Both the position numbers and the translations under genes were made by a program. The notes below the pieces were generated by a model that had not been told where the DNA came from, did not search any database, and saw nothing but the letters and a program-made list of their open reading frames with translations. Positions 1-10,257 of a stretch of DNA of 64,000 nucleotides are shown piece by piece. The stretch's first letter is position 1. Each line of letters starts with the position of its first letter. The DNA is from Beutenbergia cavernae DSM 12333 (GTDB taxonomy: Bacteria; Actinomycetota; Actinomycetes; Actinomycetales; Beutenbergiaceae): positions 310,001 to 374,000 of the forward strand of contig NC_012669.1 in NCBI RefSeq assembly GCF_000023105.1. Reading direction: 5' to 3'.

Positions 1-97
1 GGCGCGGCTGCGCCCGGCGTGACTCATCAGCGGGTCCGTCGCACTCACGGACTCACGGTAGCCATCGCCGCGGGCATCCCAGGAGGGCACGTCGTCG

Positions 98-891
98 TCA
101 TACCCGGGCCGTGTCCTTCCGGAACCGCCACGCGGCGCCGAGGGAGAACAGTGCCGCCCAGACGACGACGTTGAGCACGGACGTGAGGGTGAATCCCTCG
201 CCGGTGAGCGGCGCCCGCGTCAGCTCGGCCAGGCCGTACGTCGGCATGAGCTTCGCGACGTCCGCGAACCAGCCGTCGCCGAGCGGCACGAACAGCCCGC
301 CGGCGAACGCGAGCAGCGCGATGCCCGGGCCGAGGATCTGCATCACGTTCTCCGACGGCAGCAGGTATCCCATGAACAGGCCGAATGCCGCGAACACGAA
401 GGAGCCGGCCCACGCGATGAGTCCGCTCGCGATCCAGACGCCCAGCGGCATCTCGGCACCCACGAACGACCCGACGAGCAGAGTCACCACCACGCTCAGC
501 GCGCCGAGCGCCATCGCGGCGAGCAGCTTCGTGGCGACGTACGCCCACGGTCGCAGCGGGGTGAGCCGGAGCTGACGCGTCCAGCCCTGGGCGCGCTCCA
601 CCGACACGCCTGCCCCGCCGGAGGTCGCGCTGAGCAGCGCCCCGTAGAGCGCCATCGACACGAGGACGTACGCGGTGACGTTCCCGTTCCCTGCCGGCTC
701 GTCGCGGTACGCCTGCGACGTGCCGAACATCAAGAAGAACACCGGTGGCATGAGCAGCGAGAAGATCATCGTGCGCACGTTGCGCACACGTCGGCGCAGC
801 TCCAGGCGCAGGTACGTGCTGCTCATCCCGCGAGGAACGTACGACGGCGGCCGCCGGGTCTGGAGGTCGGGTGCGGTGGGGATCGTGGTCG

Positions 892-895
<4 letters not shown>
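98..895 (-). CDS. ABC-2 type transporter permease
   Basis: A 265-residue membrane protein with about six hydrophobic segments after a roughly 35-residue cytoplasmic N-terminus. This is the pattern of ABC-2 membrane subunits of drug or lipid exporters. The start is the ATG whose first bases overlap the stop of the upstream ATPase gene (ATGA), so the two are translationally coupled and form one exporter. The substrate cannot be read from the sequence; single ATPase plus single ABC-2 permease pairs in actinobacteria are often annotated as daunorubicin-type or multidrug exporters. A longer reading of the frame through the ATPase gene is a shadow. Confidence 0.9.
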
Positions 896-1857
<962 letters not shown>

Positions 1858-2209
1858 GGTGTCCACGGTGCTCGCGTCCGGGGCGCCGTCCCCCCGTCGG
1901 GTGTCACCGGCCGGCCATGACATCCGTCATCCGGGCGCTCACCCGGAGCCCCACCAGGCGATTTCTCTCGTTCGTTGCGCCTCCGGCGCGACTCATCGCC
2001 TGCTGACGGCCGGCACCGCGACCCACGGCCTGGTCGCGGCCATCGACGAGACCGCGGCGACGATGTGTCGGGAGCCCCGCCGCCGTACCCGGCGGCGACG
2101 ACCGTCGCGGCCAATCGCGCCGCCGGTTGCACGCGGTGCCCGCGTACGATCAGCCGCGTCGGGCACTACGCGCCCGGCGGGTCCGGCACGGCAGCGAGGC
2201 GGTGAGGCG

Positions 2210-2836
2210 ATGTCCGCGACGGCGAAGGTGACCGCGACGGCGGATGCTGAGTACGCCGTCGTCCCGGCCAACGAGGCGGCCTGGGAGGACCTGCAGGCCG
2301 TCCTCGGGATCCGCGGCCCCGCCTCCCGCTGCCAGTGCCAGCGGTACAAGCTGCACCGCCTGGAGTCCTTCGGCGGGTTCCCGGCCGAGGAGCGCGCCCA
2401 CCGGCTCCGCGAGCAGACCGAGTGCGGGTTCCCCGACGCACCGTCGACGAGCGGGCTCGTGGCCTACCTGGGCGAGGAGGCGGTCGGCTGGTGCGCCGTC
2501 GAGCCGCGGACCGCGTACGAGGGCCTGGTGCGCAACAACCGCGTGCCGTGGACGGGCCGCGACGAGAGCAAGGCCGACGACACCGTGTGGGCCGTGACGT
2601 GCGTGTTCGCGCGCGCGGGGTTCCGACGGCGGGGCGTGAGCCGAGCCCTCGTGGCCGCCGCCGTCGAGTTCGCCGCCTCCCGCGGCGCCCGCGCCCTCGA
2701 GGGCTACCCGATGACGACGACGCGCGCCATCGACGAGGAGCTGCACGTCGGCACGCTGAGCACGTTCCTCGCGGCCGGCTTCCGCGAGGTCGGGCGCCCG
2801 ACGCAGCGCCGCGCCGTCGTCCGCATCGACTTCTGA
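2210..2836 (+). CDS. GNAT family N-acetyltransferase
   Basis: A 208-residue protein with the acetyl-CoA binding motif of GNAT enzymes (core R-R-G-V-S preceding a helix rich in Ala) near residues 140-155. An N-terminal Cys-rich stretch, CQCQRYK, is seen in a subfamily of actinobacterial GNATs whose substrate is unknown. The ATG at 2210 follows a GGTGAGG ribosome-binding site. The reading frame is open far upstream, but that part is antisense to the ABC ATPase gene and is discarded. It stands alone between the exporter and the cell-wall enzyme gene. Confidence 0.85.
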   Translation: MSATAKVTATADAEYAVVPANEAAWEDLQAVLGIRGPASRCQCQRYKLHRLESFGGFPAEERAHRLREQTECGFPDAPSTSGLVAYLGEEAVGWCAVEPRTAYEGLVRNNRVPWTGRDESKADDTVWAVTCVFARAGFRRRGVSRALVAAAVEFAASRGARALEGYPMTTTRAIDEELHVGTLSTFLAAGFREVGRPTQRRAVVRIDF

Positions 2837-2956
2837 GCGCGGCCTCACCCGGCGACTTCACCCCCGCGTTCACCCTCGCGCGCCATTCCCGTGGAGCACG
2901 AGCCGGCGGACGATGGTTCGGTCGCGGTGCTGCACCGCGGGAGGGGAGCACGACCG

Positions 2957-3805
2957 ATGGACGAGCTCGTGATGGACGACGACGTCGGCACCGTGGTCAT
3001 CGAGGACGTCACCACCGAGGGTCCGGCCGAGTCCGAGATCCAGGACCCGGACGCGCCAGACCCGGACGACCCCACGGTGATCCCGGTCGACCCGCCGGGG
3101 GACGGTGACCAGGGTCTCCTGCCGGGACGCCCCGGCGGACTCCCGCGCGCGGAGCGCACCGGCTCCGCGGCGATCCAGAAGTCCCTGACGCTCGCCGGCG
3201 ACGGGTACCGCGGGCTGTGCCTGCAGTTCGTGCGGCTGTGCTTCGGCGTCCCCGCGCGGCACCGCTCGGCGCACGACGCCTGGGTGGCCGCCCGCGTGCG
3301 GCATCCGGGCTCGGGCACCGACGCGCCCGCCGGCACCGCCGTGTTCTGGAACATCACGGCCGGCAAGAACGCACCGTACGACCACGTGGCGATCTCCCTC
3401 GGCGGGGGCGTGTGCCGCTCGACGTCGGTCACGGCGTCGGGCATCGGGAACGTCCGGATCGCCGACCTCACCGCGCGTTGGCGCATGGCGCCCTACGGGT
3501 GGACCGAGGACCTCAACGGGTACCGCATCGTGGGCGGGGGACGACCGCCGAAGGTCGTCGTCGCCCAGGGAGCGGCCGGTCTCAAGAACGGGGACCGCGG
3601 TCCGCGGGTCAAGGCCCTGCAACAGGCCCTCAACCGGTGGAGGTCCGACCTGCCCGCGCTGGTGGCGGACGGCGTCTTCGGCGACCTCACGGAGCGCCGC
3701 CTCCGCGAGTGGCAGACGCGCAACCGCGGCGGCGCGTATCCGGCCGCAGCGCAGATCGACGGCGTGGCGGGTCCGCTCACGCTCGCGGCGCTCGACCTCG
3801 CGTAG
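2957..3805 (+). CDS. Papain-fold amidase-like protein with PG_binding_1 domain
   Basis: A 282-residue protein in three parts: an acidic, Pro/Asp-rich N-terminus (1-60), a Cys/His amidase-like core and a C-terminal peptidoglycan-binding domain (about 205-282). In the core, Cys88 lies in YRGLCLQFV and Asp-His (142-143) in PYDHVAIS, the arrangement of CHAP/NlpC-type hydrolases. The PG_binding_1 domain shows the repeat words [12 protein letters not shown] and DGVFGDLT. No signal peptide or membrane anchor is visible, which is odd for a wall enzyme and resembles phage endolysins; no holin or other phage gene is nearby. The start was chosen because GGGAGGGGAGC lies 8 bases upstream. Confidence 0.72.
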   Translation: MDELVMDDDVGTVVIEDVTTEGPAESEIQDPDAPDPDDPTVIPVDPPGDGDQGLLPGRPGGLPRAERTGSAAIQKSLTLAGDGYRGLCLQFVRLCFGVPARHRSAHDAWVAARVRHPGSGTDAPAGTAVFWNITAGKNAPYDHVAISLGGGVCRSTSVTASGIGNVRIADLTARWRMAPYGWTEDLNGYRIVGGGRPPKVVVAQGAAGLKNGDRGPRVKALQQALNRWRSDLPALVADGVFGDLTERRLREWQTRNRGGAYPAAAQIDGVAGPLTLAALDLA

Positions 3806-3821
3806 CGAGCCGCGACCGGCA

Positions 3822-3827
3822 TACGGT
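3822..3827 (+). promoter_or_regulatory. -10 box of a likely leaderless pgi transcript
   Basis: TACGGT ends 6 bases before the GTG start of pgi, and no Shine-Dalgarno sequence precedes that start. In actinobacteria this spacing places transcription initiation at or next to the start codon. No good -35 hexamer is visible. Confidence 0.55.
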
Positions 3828-3833
3828 TGCGCT

Positions 3834-5546
3834 GTGACCTTCGACGCCGCCGCCCCGATCGACCCGACGTCCACACCAGCGTGGGCCGACCTGCTCGCCC
3901 ACCACGACGCGCTCGACGTCGACCTGCGCGCCTGGTTCGCCGCCGACCCGAAGCGCGCCGAGCGGATGAGCCACCGCCTCGCGGACCTGCACGTCGACCT
4001 GTCGAAGAACACCGTCACGCCCGCGACGCTCGACCTCCTCGTCCAGCTCGCACGCGAGACGAACGTGCCGGAGCGCCTGGCCGCCATGTTCGCCGGCGAG
4101 CACGTCAACACGACCGAGGACCGCGCCGTCCTGCACACCGCGTTGCGCCGCCCCGCAGGAGCGGAGCCGCCGCTCGTGGTCGACGGCCAGCACGTCGACG
4201 ACGACGTACAGGCTGAGCTGGCCAAGATGTACGCCTTCGCGGAGAAGGTCCGCAGCGGCACCTGGCGCGGCCTCACGGGCGAGCGCGTCCGCACCGTCGT
4301 CAACATCGGCATCGGCGGGTCCGACCTCGGCCCCGTCATGGCGTACGAGGCGCTCAAGCCGTACGTGCAGGAGGGCGTCGAGGTCAGGTTCGTCTCGAAC
4401 ATCGACCCGACCGACATCGCCCGCGCGACCCGCGACCTCGACCCGGCCACCACGCTGTTCGTCGTCGCGTCCAAGACGTTCACGACGCTCGAGACGCTCA
4501 CGAACGCGCGTCTCGCACGCGCGTGGCTCTGGGCGCGGCTCGAGGCCGCGGGCGACGTCGACGACGCCACGTCCCGTGCCGCGGCGGTCGCCCACCACTT
4601 CGTCGCCGTCTCGACGGCGCTCGACAAGGTCGCCGCGTTCGGCATCGACCCGGCGAACGCGTTCGGGTTCTGGGACTGGGTGGGCGGGCGCTACTCGGTG
4701 GACTCGACGATCGGGACCTCGCTCGCCATCGCGATCGGTCCCGACGCGTTCGCCCAGCTCCTCGCCGGCTTCCACGCCGTCGACGAGCACGTGCGGACCA
4801 CGCCGATCGAGCGCAACGTGCCGGTCCTCATGGGGTTGCTCAACGTCTGGTACGTCAACGTCGTCGGCGCCCACACGCACGCCGTCCTGCCGTACTCGCA
4901 GTACCTGCACCGGTTCCCCGCGTACCTGCAGCAGCTCACGATGGAGTCGAACGGCAAGTCGGTGCGCTGGGACGGCTCGCCCGTGACGACGCAGACCGGC
5001 GAGGTCTTCTGGGGCGAGCCCGGCACGAACGGGCAGCACGCGTTCTACCAGCTCCTCCACCAGGGCACACGGATCGTCCCGGCGGACTTCATCGCGTTCG
5101 CGACGCCGAACGACCCGCTCCGCGACGGCGCGAACCACGACGCCGACGTCCACTCCCTGCTCCTCGCGAACTTCCTCGCGCAGACCAAGGCGCTCGCGTT
5201 CGGCAAGACCCCGGACGAGGTCCGCGCCGAGGGGACTCCGGAGCACCTCGTGCCCGCCCGCACGTTCGCCGGCAACCGCCCGACGACGTCGATCATGGCG
5301 CCGCTGCTGACGCCGTCGGTGCTCGGCCAGCTCATCGCGCTCTACGAGCACATCACGTTCGTGCAGGGCGCCGTGTGGGGCATCGACAGCTTCGACCAGT
5401 GGGGCGTAGAGCTCGGCAAGACGCTCGCGCTGCAGATCGCGCCCGCGCTGACGGGCGACGCCGCCGCGCTCGCCGCGCAGGACCCCTCCACCGCCGCGCT
5501 CATCGCGTACTCCCGCGCACACCGCGGTCCCGATCCCGAAGCGTGA
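3834..5546 (+). CDS. pgi: Glucose-6-phosphate isomerase
   Basis: Interconverts glucose-6-phosphate and fructose-6-phosphate in the cytoplasm, linking glycolysis and gluconeogenesis. The protein has 570 residues, slightly longer than the usual 550. It carries the family blocks [11 protein letters not shown] (near residue 157), [11 protein letters not shown] and, near the end, QWGVELGK. It starts at GTG. Its last 47 bases overlap the 3' end of the convergent hydrolase gene, so the two transcripts are antisense at their tails. In the island context it would take fructose-6-phosphate derived from amino sugars. Confidence 0.97.
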   Translation: MTFDAAAPIDPTSTPAWADLLAHHDALDVDLRAWFAADPKRAERMSHRLADLHVDLSKNTVTPATLDLLVQLARETNVPERLAAMFAGEHVNTTEDRAVLHTALRRPAGAEPPLVVDGQHVDDDVQAELAKMYAFAEKVRSGTWRGLTGERVRTVVNIGIGGSDLGPVMAYEALKPYVQEGVEVRFVSNIDPTDIARATRDLDPATTLFVVASKTFTTLETLTNARLARAWLWARLEAAGDVDDATSRAAAVAHHFVAVSTALDKVAAFGIDPANAFGFWDWVGGRYSVDSTIGTSLAIAIGPDAFAQLLAGFHAVDEHVRTTPIERNVPVLMGLLNVWYVNVVGAHTHAVLPYSQYLHRFPAYLQQLTMESNGKSVRWDGSPVTTQTGEVFWGEPGTNGQHAFYQLLHQGTRIVPADFIAFATPNDPLRDGANHDADVHSLLLANFLAQTKALAFGKTPDEVRAEGTPEHLVPARTFAGNRPTTSIMAPLLTPSVLGQLIALYEHITFVQGAVWGIDSFDQWGVELGKTLALQIAPALTGDAAALAAQDPSTAALIAYSRAHRGPDPEA

Positions 5547-6645
5547 CGTCCAGGAACGTCTCGACGGCGTCCGTGACGGCTTCGGACCGGATCGAGTGGA
5601 AGACGTCGAACGCATGGTGCGCGCCGGGCAGCTCGGCGTAGACCACAGGCTGCCGGGACGCGTCGCGGAGCTCCCGGACGAACCCGCGAGCGGTCTCCAC
5701 CGGCGCGTACGTGTCGTGGTCGCCGTGCGTGAGGAAGAACGGCGGCGCGTCCGGGTTGACGTACGCGAACGGGGACGAAGCCGGCGCGTCGGCGGGGCCC
5801 GTGCCGTAGTAGGAGTCGTACCACCCGTACAGGCAGACGGCGGCCGACACGGACGTGTCAGGCGTGAGAGCACAGATCGACGCCAGGTGCGCGCCCGCTG
5901 ACGACCCGGCGACCACGAGTGTCGACGGGTCACCGCCGAACTCCGCCGCGTGAGCGTGCGCCCAGGCGATCGCCGACTTCGCGTCGGCGAGGTGCTCGGC
6001 GAAGCCGGCCTGCGGGCGCAGGCGGTAGTTCGCGCTGACGCAGACCCAGCCTCGCTGGGCCAACCGGTGCAGGAGCGGCCGGGCCTCCCGGTTCTTGGAG
6101 CCCGAGTAGTACCCGCCGCCGTGCCAGTACACGAGCACGGGCGCGCCCTGGGGCACGTCGCGGCGGTGCAGCACGTCGAGCTGCTGCCGCCGGCCCGCCG
6201 GCCCGTACGCAATGTTCGCGACGCGCGTGACGTTGCGCGGGCGCACCACCACCGGTCCCTGGAGCGCTCGGAGCCACGTGGGAACCCGGCGTGGTGTCCG
6301 TGCCGCGCCCGGCGCGACGCCGAGGTCGTGCTGCAGGGCCGCGGTGAGCACCGCCGTCGCCGGGAGGGCGCGGGCGAGGACGACGGCGAGGCCCACGCTC
6401 GTGAGCAGCGCGAGCGCGAGCACGACCTGCCCGCCCGGGCCGGCGACGTCGCCCTCGGACACGGCGAGCACCGACGACGCCGTGAGCAGGACCAACGCGA
6501 ACACCGGCAGCTCGGCCAGGGCCAGACCGAGGAAGTAGCTGATCGTCGACAGGGGCCGCGGCCGGCGCACCGGCCAGAGCGCGAACGCCGTCGCCAGCGC
6601 CACGAGGGCGGTGCCGAACAGGTAGCCGAACGGGATGTCAGTCAT
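5500..6645 (-). CDS. Membrane-anchored alpha/beta hydrolase (BD-FAE/HSL-like esterase)
   Basis: A 381-residue protein: three hydrophobic helices in the first 95 residues, then an alpha/beta hydrolase domain. The oxyanion motif HGGG is at 175-178, the nucleophile Ser249 in GSSAG, the likely acid Asp311 in GDHDTYAP and the base His in GAHHAF (343/344). This is the hormone-sensitive-lipase or BD-FAE branch of carboxylesterases. With one short N-terminal membrane block, the side on which the catalytic domain lies is undecided. The 3' end overlaps pgi by 47 bases on the opposite strand. The substrate is unknown. Confidence 0.85.
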   Translation of the reverse strand: MTDIPFGYLFGTALVALATAFALWPVRRPRPLSTISYFLGLALAELPVFALVLLTASSVLAVSEGDVAGPGGQVVLALALLTSVGLAVVLARALPATAVLTAALQHDLGVAPGAARTPRRVPTWLRALQGPVVVRPRNVTRVANIAYGPAGRRQQLDVLHRRDVPQGAPVLVYWHGGGYYSGSKNREARPLLHRLAQRGWVCVSANYRLRPQAGFAEHLADAKSAIAWAHAHAAEFGGDPSTLVVAGSSAGAHLASICALTPDTSVSAAVCLYGWYDSYYGTGPADAPASSPFAYVNPDAPPFFLTHGDHDTYAPVETARGFVRELRDASRQPVVYAELPGAHHAFDVFHSIRSEAVTDAVETFLDVTLRDRDRGVRGSTR

Positions 6646-6720
6646 GGCTTCCCCTCCAGGGTGCGGGCTGGGGGAGGCCGGCAGGCCCGGCGCCCACCGA
6701 CCTCCGACGGACGGTCGGGG

Positions 6721-7149
6721 TCATCGGCGCAGGCCGAGGGCGATCACGGCGCCGACGACGACGTGCTCGGCGACCAGCACCGTGACGGCCGCTCCGCCCT
6801 CGGCGCCGAGCGGTCCAGACAACGAGAGCAGGAGGACGACGGCGCAGGTCACCAGCCAGCCGACCTGGCCGGTGCGTCCGCGGCGCCGCGCGATCCGCCC
6901 GACCAGCGCCCGGACGCCCCAGCCGAGGAGTCCTGCGACGAGTCCGGCGACGACGACCGCGACGACGCCGACCTCCGTCCCGTCGACGACGACGGGTCCG
7001 ACGCCTGCCGCTGCTCCGACGAGCCAGACGGCGGCGCCTGCCGCGGCCGCGGCGAACGGGACGATCCAGCGGGGCAGGCGTCGGGCCGGCGCCGCGGAGG
7101 CGAGCTCCGCCGTCGGGCCGGCAGAGACCTCAGGAGTGGTGCGAGACAT
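6721..7149 (-). CDS. DUF6069-like four-helix membrane protein
   Basis: A 142-residue protein with four hydrophobic segments (about 30-50, 60-80, 95-112 and 120-140) and a short charged loop with an Arg cluster. Length and the Leu-Ser-Leu-Ser-Gly-Pro-Leu word in the third helix resemble the actinobacterial DUF6069 family, whose function is unknown. The ATG at 7149 is preceded on the coding strand by AAGGAG at good spacing. It is transcribed away from the histidine kinase gene, so the 170-base interval between them carries both promoters. Confidence 0.72.
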   Translation of the reverse strand: MSRTTPEVSAGPTAELASAAPARRLPRWIVPFAAAAAGAAVWLVGAAAGVGPVVVDGTEVGVVAVVVAGLVAGLLGWGVRALVGRIARRRGRTGQVGWLVTCAVVLLLSLSGPLGAEGGAAVTVLVAEHVVVGAVIALGLRR

Positions 7150-7304
7150 CAGGATGCTCCTTCCGACGGTGGCCGGGTGCCGCCGTCGGCGACCACCCTC
7201 GTTCGCGGGCTCGCGCGGCACAGCGGCCGGCGGTCGGTTCCGCGCGGGACCTCGGCAGGGGAGGCCCCCGACTTCGGTCGGTAGTGCTGGCGTCGCCGAC
7301 CTCA

Positions 7305-7310
7305 TAGCGT
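7305..7310 (+). promoter_or_regulatory. -10 box of the histidine kinase gene
   Basis: TAGCGT lies 8 bases before the GTG start of the sensor kinase, and no ribosome-binding site is seen. This fits a leaderless or nearly leaderless transcript. Confidence 0.45.
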
Positions 7311-7318
7311 CACGGTCC

Positions 7319-8566
7319 GTGACCACCGAACTCCGTACCGCACCCTCCGCGCACGACGCCGCCCGGTCCCCGCTGCGGCGCCGTCGCCGGGCGCTCGTGC
7401 TGTCGTGGGCGGGCGTGGTTGTCCTGACCGCGCTGACCGTGGCGGGTGCCTTCGACGCCACCGGCGTGCTCCCGCTCGGTGGCGGGCTCGACGTTGTCGT
7501 CGCTCTCGCCGCGCTGGCGCTCGTCCCGTTCCTCTGGACCCGGCGCCAGCTGCCCGTGGCGTACGCCCTGGCCGCCCTGGCGGTGCTCGGGCCGACCGCC
7601 ACGCCGGCCTCGACCGTCGCTGTGCTCGCGATCGCGCGTTCGCGCTCGGTCCGGACGGCGCTGCCGGTCGCCGTCGTCGGCTTCGCCGCGCACGCGGTGC
7701 AGGGCCTGTGGCGGCCGATCCCCCTGCCGTACGGGTGGTGGCTGCTCTGCGCTGCCGCCGTGTTCGCGGCACTGCTCGGATGGGGCGCGTACTGGAAGGC
7801 GCGCGCCGAGCTCCTCCTCTCGCTCCGTGAGCGGGCCCGGCGTGCGGAGCGGGACCAGGCGGAACGCGTCGAACGCGCCCGCCACGACGAGCGCACCCGG
7901 ATCGCCCGCGAGATGCACGACACGCTGGCCCACCGGCTCACCCTCATCGCCGCCACGGCCGGGGCGCTCGAGTACCGCCCGGACGCGCCGCCGGAGCAGG
8001 CGGCGGCCGCGGCGGCGCGGGTGCGCGACGCCGTGAGCGGCGCGCTCGATGACCTGCGGGGGATCCTGCGCCTGCTGCGCGCGGGGCCGGACGAGCTCCG
8101 ACCTGCGCCGGGGTTGGCGGACCTGGGCCAGCTGGTCGCCGAGGCGCGCGCGGCCGGTGGCGCGGTGCGGTACGACGACGGCGGGACCCTGGACGGCGTG
8201 GAGGCGCCGCCCGCGCTCGCGCTCGCCGCCTACCGCGTGGTGCAGGAGGGCCTGACGAACGCGCGTCGCCACGCACCCGACGCGGCCGTGTCGGTGACGA
8301 TCGCGCGGGAGCCGGACGGGATGCGCGTGGCGGTGGTCGACGACGGCGCCACCGCCCCTGCCGCGGGCGCGTCGGACGGCTCCGGCACGGGACTCGTCGG
8401 GCTCGCGGAGCGGGTCGAGCTGCTCGGCGGAACCCTCGACGTCGGTCCGCGCCCGGACGGACCCGGCTTCGCCGTCGTCGCCTGGCTACCGTGGGGCGGG
8501 TGGGAACGAGCATCAGGGTCGCGATCGTCGACGACGACGCCCTCGTCCGAGCAGCGCTGCGACTGA
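7319..8566 (+). CDS. Sensor histidine kinase, DesK/NarL-partner type
   Basis: A 415-residue kinase: four to five membrane helices within residues 25-155, a short coiled segment, then HisKA_3 with the phospho-accepting His200 in REMHDTLAHR. The C-terminal HATPase has the N-box VVQEGLTNARRHA and the G-box word GTGLVGLAERV. The GTG start follows a TAGCGT box. The long open frame before it is antisense to other genes and was dropped. The stop lies 67 bases inside the response regulator gene, so the two are coupled. The signal is unknown; the small periplasmic loops suggest sensing within or at the membrane. Confidence 0.92.
   Translation: MTTELRTAPSAHDAARSPLRRRRRALVLSWAGVVVLTALTVAGAFDATGVLPLGGGLDVVVALAALALVPFLWTRRQLPVAYALAALAVLGPTATPASTVAVLAIARSRSVRTALPVAVVGFAAHAVQGLWRPIPLPYGWWLLCAAAVFAALLGWGAYWKARAELLLSLRERARRAERDQAERVERARHDERTRIAREMHDTLAHRLTLIAATAGALEYRPDAPPEQAAAAAARVRDAVSGALDDLRGILRLLRAGPDELRPAPGLADLGQLVAEARAAGGAVRYDDGGTLDGVEAPPALALAAYRVVQEGLTNARRHAPDAAVSVTIAREPDGMRVAVVDDGATAPAAGASDGSGTGLVGLAERVELLGGTLDVGPRPDGPGFAVVAWLPWGGWERASGSRSSTTTPSSEQRCD
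8487..8492 (+). promoter_or_regulatory. -10 box inside the kinase gene, serving the response regulator
   Basis: TACCGT ends 7 bases before the second GTG (8500) of the response regulator frame, the spacing of a leaderless start. The regulator could then be transcribed apart from the kinase. The word is short and could occur by chance. Confidence 0.35.
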
Positions 8567-9162
8567 TGCTCGACGGCGCCGACGGCATCGTCGTGGTCGC
8601 CGAGGCGGACGACGGCGCGGCGCTGCCGGCCGTGCTCGACGCTCACCCCCTCGACGTCGTGCTCATGGATCTGCGCATGCCGCGCGTCGACGGCATCGCC
8701 GCCACCCGTGAGGTGCGACGACGGCGTGACGCGCCCGCCGTCGTCGTCCTCACCACGTTCGACACCCGCGAGGAGGTCGAGGGAGCGCTGCACGCCGGGG
8801 CCGTCGGCTACCTGCTCAAGGACGCCCCGCCGGCCCGGATCGCGGAGGCGGTGCGCGCGGCGGCCCTGGGCGAGCCCGTGCTGTCGCCGCAGGTGGCGCG
8901 CCGGCTGATGACGAGCGCCGCCGACGCCGGTGCCGCCCGGAGCACCGCGAGAGCGGCCCTCGGGCGTCTCACCGCGCGCGGGCGGGAGGTGGCGCTCGAG
9001 ATCGGGCGCGGGGCGAGCAACGCGGATGTCGGGGCGAGGCTCCACCTGAGCGTGCCGACCGTCAAGGCGTACGTGTCGAGCGTGCTCGCCAAGCTCGGCG
9101 TGGAGAACCGGACGCAGGTGGCGCTGCTCGTCCACGAGGCCGCTGAGGAGCCGCCGTCGTGA
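8500..9162 (+). CDS. Response regulator, NarL/FixJ family
   Basis: A 220-residue regulator: an N-terminal receiver domain with acidic pocket D11-D12-D13, phosphorylation site Asp57 in VLMDLRM and Lys in LLKDA, then a LuxR-type helix-turn-helix (about 155-215) with the words LTARGREVALEI and VKAYVSSVLAKLG. Phosphorylated by the overlapping kinase, it should bind DNA and may control its own operon or the divergent DUF6069-like gene. An alternative GTG at 8491 adds three residues; I prefer 8500 because of the -10 box. A strong hairpin follows. Confidence 0.92.
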   Translation: MGTSIRVAIVDDDALVRAALRLMLDGADGIVVVAEADDGAALPAVLDAHPLDVVLMDLRMPRVDGIAATREVRRRRDAPAVVVLTTFDTREEVEGALHAGAVGYLLKDAPPARIAEAVRAAALGEPVLSPQVARRLMTSAADAGAARSTARAALGRLTARGREVALEIGRGASNADVGARLHLSVPTVKAYVSSVLAKLGVENRTQVALLVHEAAEEPPS

Positions 9163-9195
9163 CGAGCGCCCGGGCGTGAGGCCGCCCCGGACATG

Positions 9196-9227
9196 ACGAA
9201 GGCCCGGGCGCGCGCCCGGGCCTTCGT
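9196..9227. terminator. Bidirectional terminator hairpin, perfect 32-bp palindrome
   Basis: The left arm ACGAAGGCCCGGGCGC is followed directly by its exact complement, giving a 32-base palindrome between the convergent response regulator and PLDc_N/SHOCT genes. It is not followed by a long T run, as is usual in actinobacteria. Confidence 0.8.
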
Positions 9228-9243
9228 GTCGATCAGCGTGGCG

Positions 9244-9627
9244 TCAGGACGCGAGCGCCTTCGCCTTGAGCGTGTCGAACTCCGCCTGCGTGATCGTGCC
9301 GGCGTCCAGGAGCGACTTGGCGTGCCCGATCTGCTCCGCCGGCGAGGTCTGCGTCGCCACGGACTGGATGTAGCGATCGGTGTCGGTCTTCGCCTGCTGG
9401 ATCGCGGCGACCTGGCGCTCTCCCATGCCGCGCCCACGCGCGATGAGGTACACCAGCGCCGTCAGGAACGGCAGGATGATGAGGAAGAAGATCCAGACCG
9501 CCTTCCACCAACCGGAGAGCTTCGAGTCGCGGAACAGGTCGCCGATGATCTGGAACAGGACCATCAGGTAGGCGAAGAGCAGGAACGCATAGATCAGCAA
9601 CCAGAAGAAGTCCATGAAGTCGTCCAC
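9244..9627 (-). CDS. PLDc_N and SHOCT domain membrane protein
   Basis: A 127-residue protein with two hydrophobic helices (about 3-25 and 40-62, with D-F-W-L-L-I-Y and W-I-F-F-L-I-I-L-P-F) forming a phospholipase-D-N-terminal-like membrane module. A C-terminal SHOCT segment follows (last 35 residues, LLDAGTITQAEFDTLKAK). Proteins of this build are widespread in actinobacteria and may help assemble membrane complexes; no enzyme activity is expected. The GTG at 9627 was chosen over the ATG at 9660 because AAAGGA lies 9 to 10 bases upstream of it. Confidence 0.82.
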   Translation of the reverse strand: MDDFMDFFWLLIYAFLLFAYLMVLFQIIGDLFRDSKLSGWWKAVWIFFLIILPFLTALVYLIARGRGMGERQVAAIQQAKTDTDRYIQSVATQTSPAEQIGHAKSLLDAGTITQAEFDTLKAKALAS

Positions 9628-9768
9628 GCCAGCACGTCCTTTCGAGGAGTTGGCGTCCATCGGGGTCCCGCGACGCTCGTCGGGACGACCCTAGCGACAG
9701 CGGCCTGCCCCGGTCACGCCGAAACGGCGTCATTCCGCGAGATCACCCGCCACGGGTGAGGTGCGGGC

Positions 9769-10143
9769 TCAGCGCGAGGAGAGCGACTGAGACGTCTGCT
9801 CGGTCGGTGGGACCGGCGTGCGTTCGACCCGGACGAGATCGCCGACGGCGGCCAGCTCGAGCAGCTCCGTGAGCCGGGGCGCCGGGTCGCGGAGCACCAC
9901 CTCGCGGCTCTCCTCCGAACCGTGCTTGTGCAGCTGCAGGATGAAGGCGAGCCCGGTCGAGTCGATGAACGTGACGTCGCGTGCGTCGATGACGACCGGT
10001 CCCGGATCGGCGAGGACCGCCGCCATGGCGGCACTCGCGTCGTCGCGGAGCGCGGCATCCACCTCGCCCCAGATCCGGATGACGACTCCTCCGCCGTTCC
10101 GGGTGTGCGTGATCCCGCCGTGGGCGAGGTCGGAGATGGTCAT
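9769..10143 (-). CDS. STAS-domain anti-sigma factor antagonist
   Basis: A 124-residue single STAS domain. The conserved phosphorylation loop is DSTG with Ser62, preceded by the strand VVIDARDVTFI. In the partner-switch scheme the unphosphorylated form binds an anti-sigma kinase and frees a sigma factor; the kinase would phosphorylate Ser62. No anti-sigma kinase, phosphatase or sigma factor gene lies next to it, so this is an orphan whose partner must be elsewhere. The C-terminal 15 residues are polar and low in complexity. Confidence 0.88.
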   Translation of the reverse strand: MTISDLAHGGITHTRNGGGVVIRIWGEVDAALRDDASAAMAAVLADPGPVVIDARDVTFIDSTGLAFILQLHKHGSEESREVVLRDPAPRLTELLELAAVGDLVRVERTPVPPTEQTSQSLSSR

Positions 10144-10257
10144 CGTGCTCCTGCGAGAGGCGGTGCCCGGTGCGTCGGGTGACGTCGGACCGGCGAGCGT
10201 ACAGCGTGTCCAACGCGCGGGTCCGGCGAGGTGTTCCGCCGCCCGGCGGAAGTGTGC

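Noticed and set aside
1924-2209. Small gene between the exporter and the GNAT gene
   Set aside because: Open frames here continue from shadows of neighbours and lack start signals; nothing specific seen in the 286 bases.
3777-6212. 811-codon open frame antisense to pgi
   Set aside because: Composition is that of a third-position GC shadow; the opposite strand is a clear Pgi protein, and the frame has no domain-like features.
6635-7318. Long in-frame extension of the first histidine kinase upstream of GTG 7319
   Set aside because: It runs antisense to the DUF6069-like gene and has no domain character; the -10 box supports the later start.
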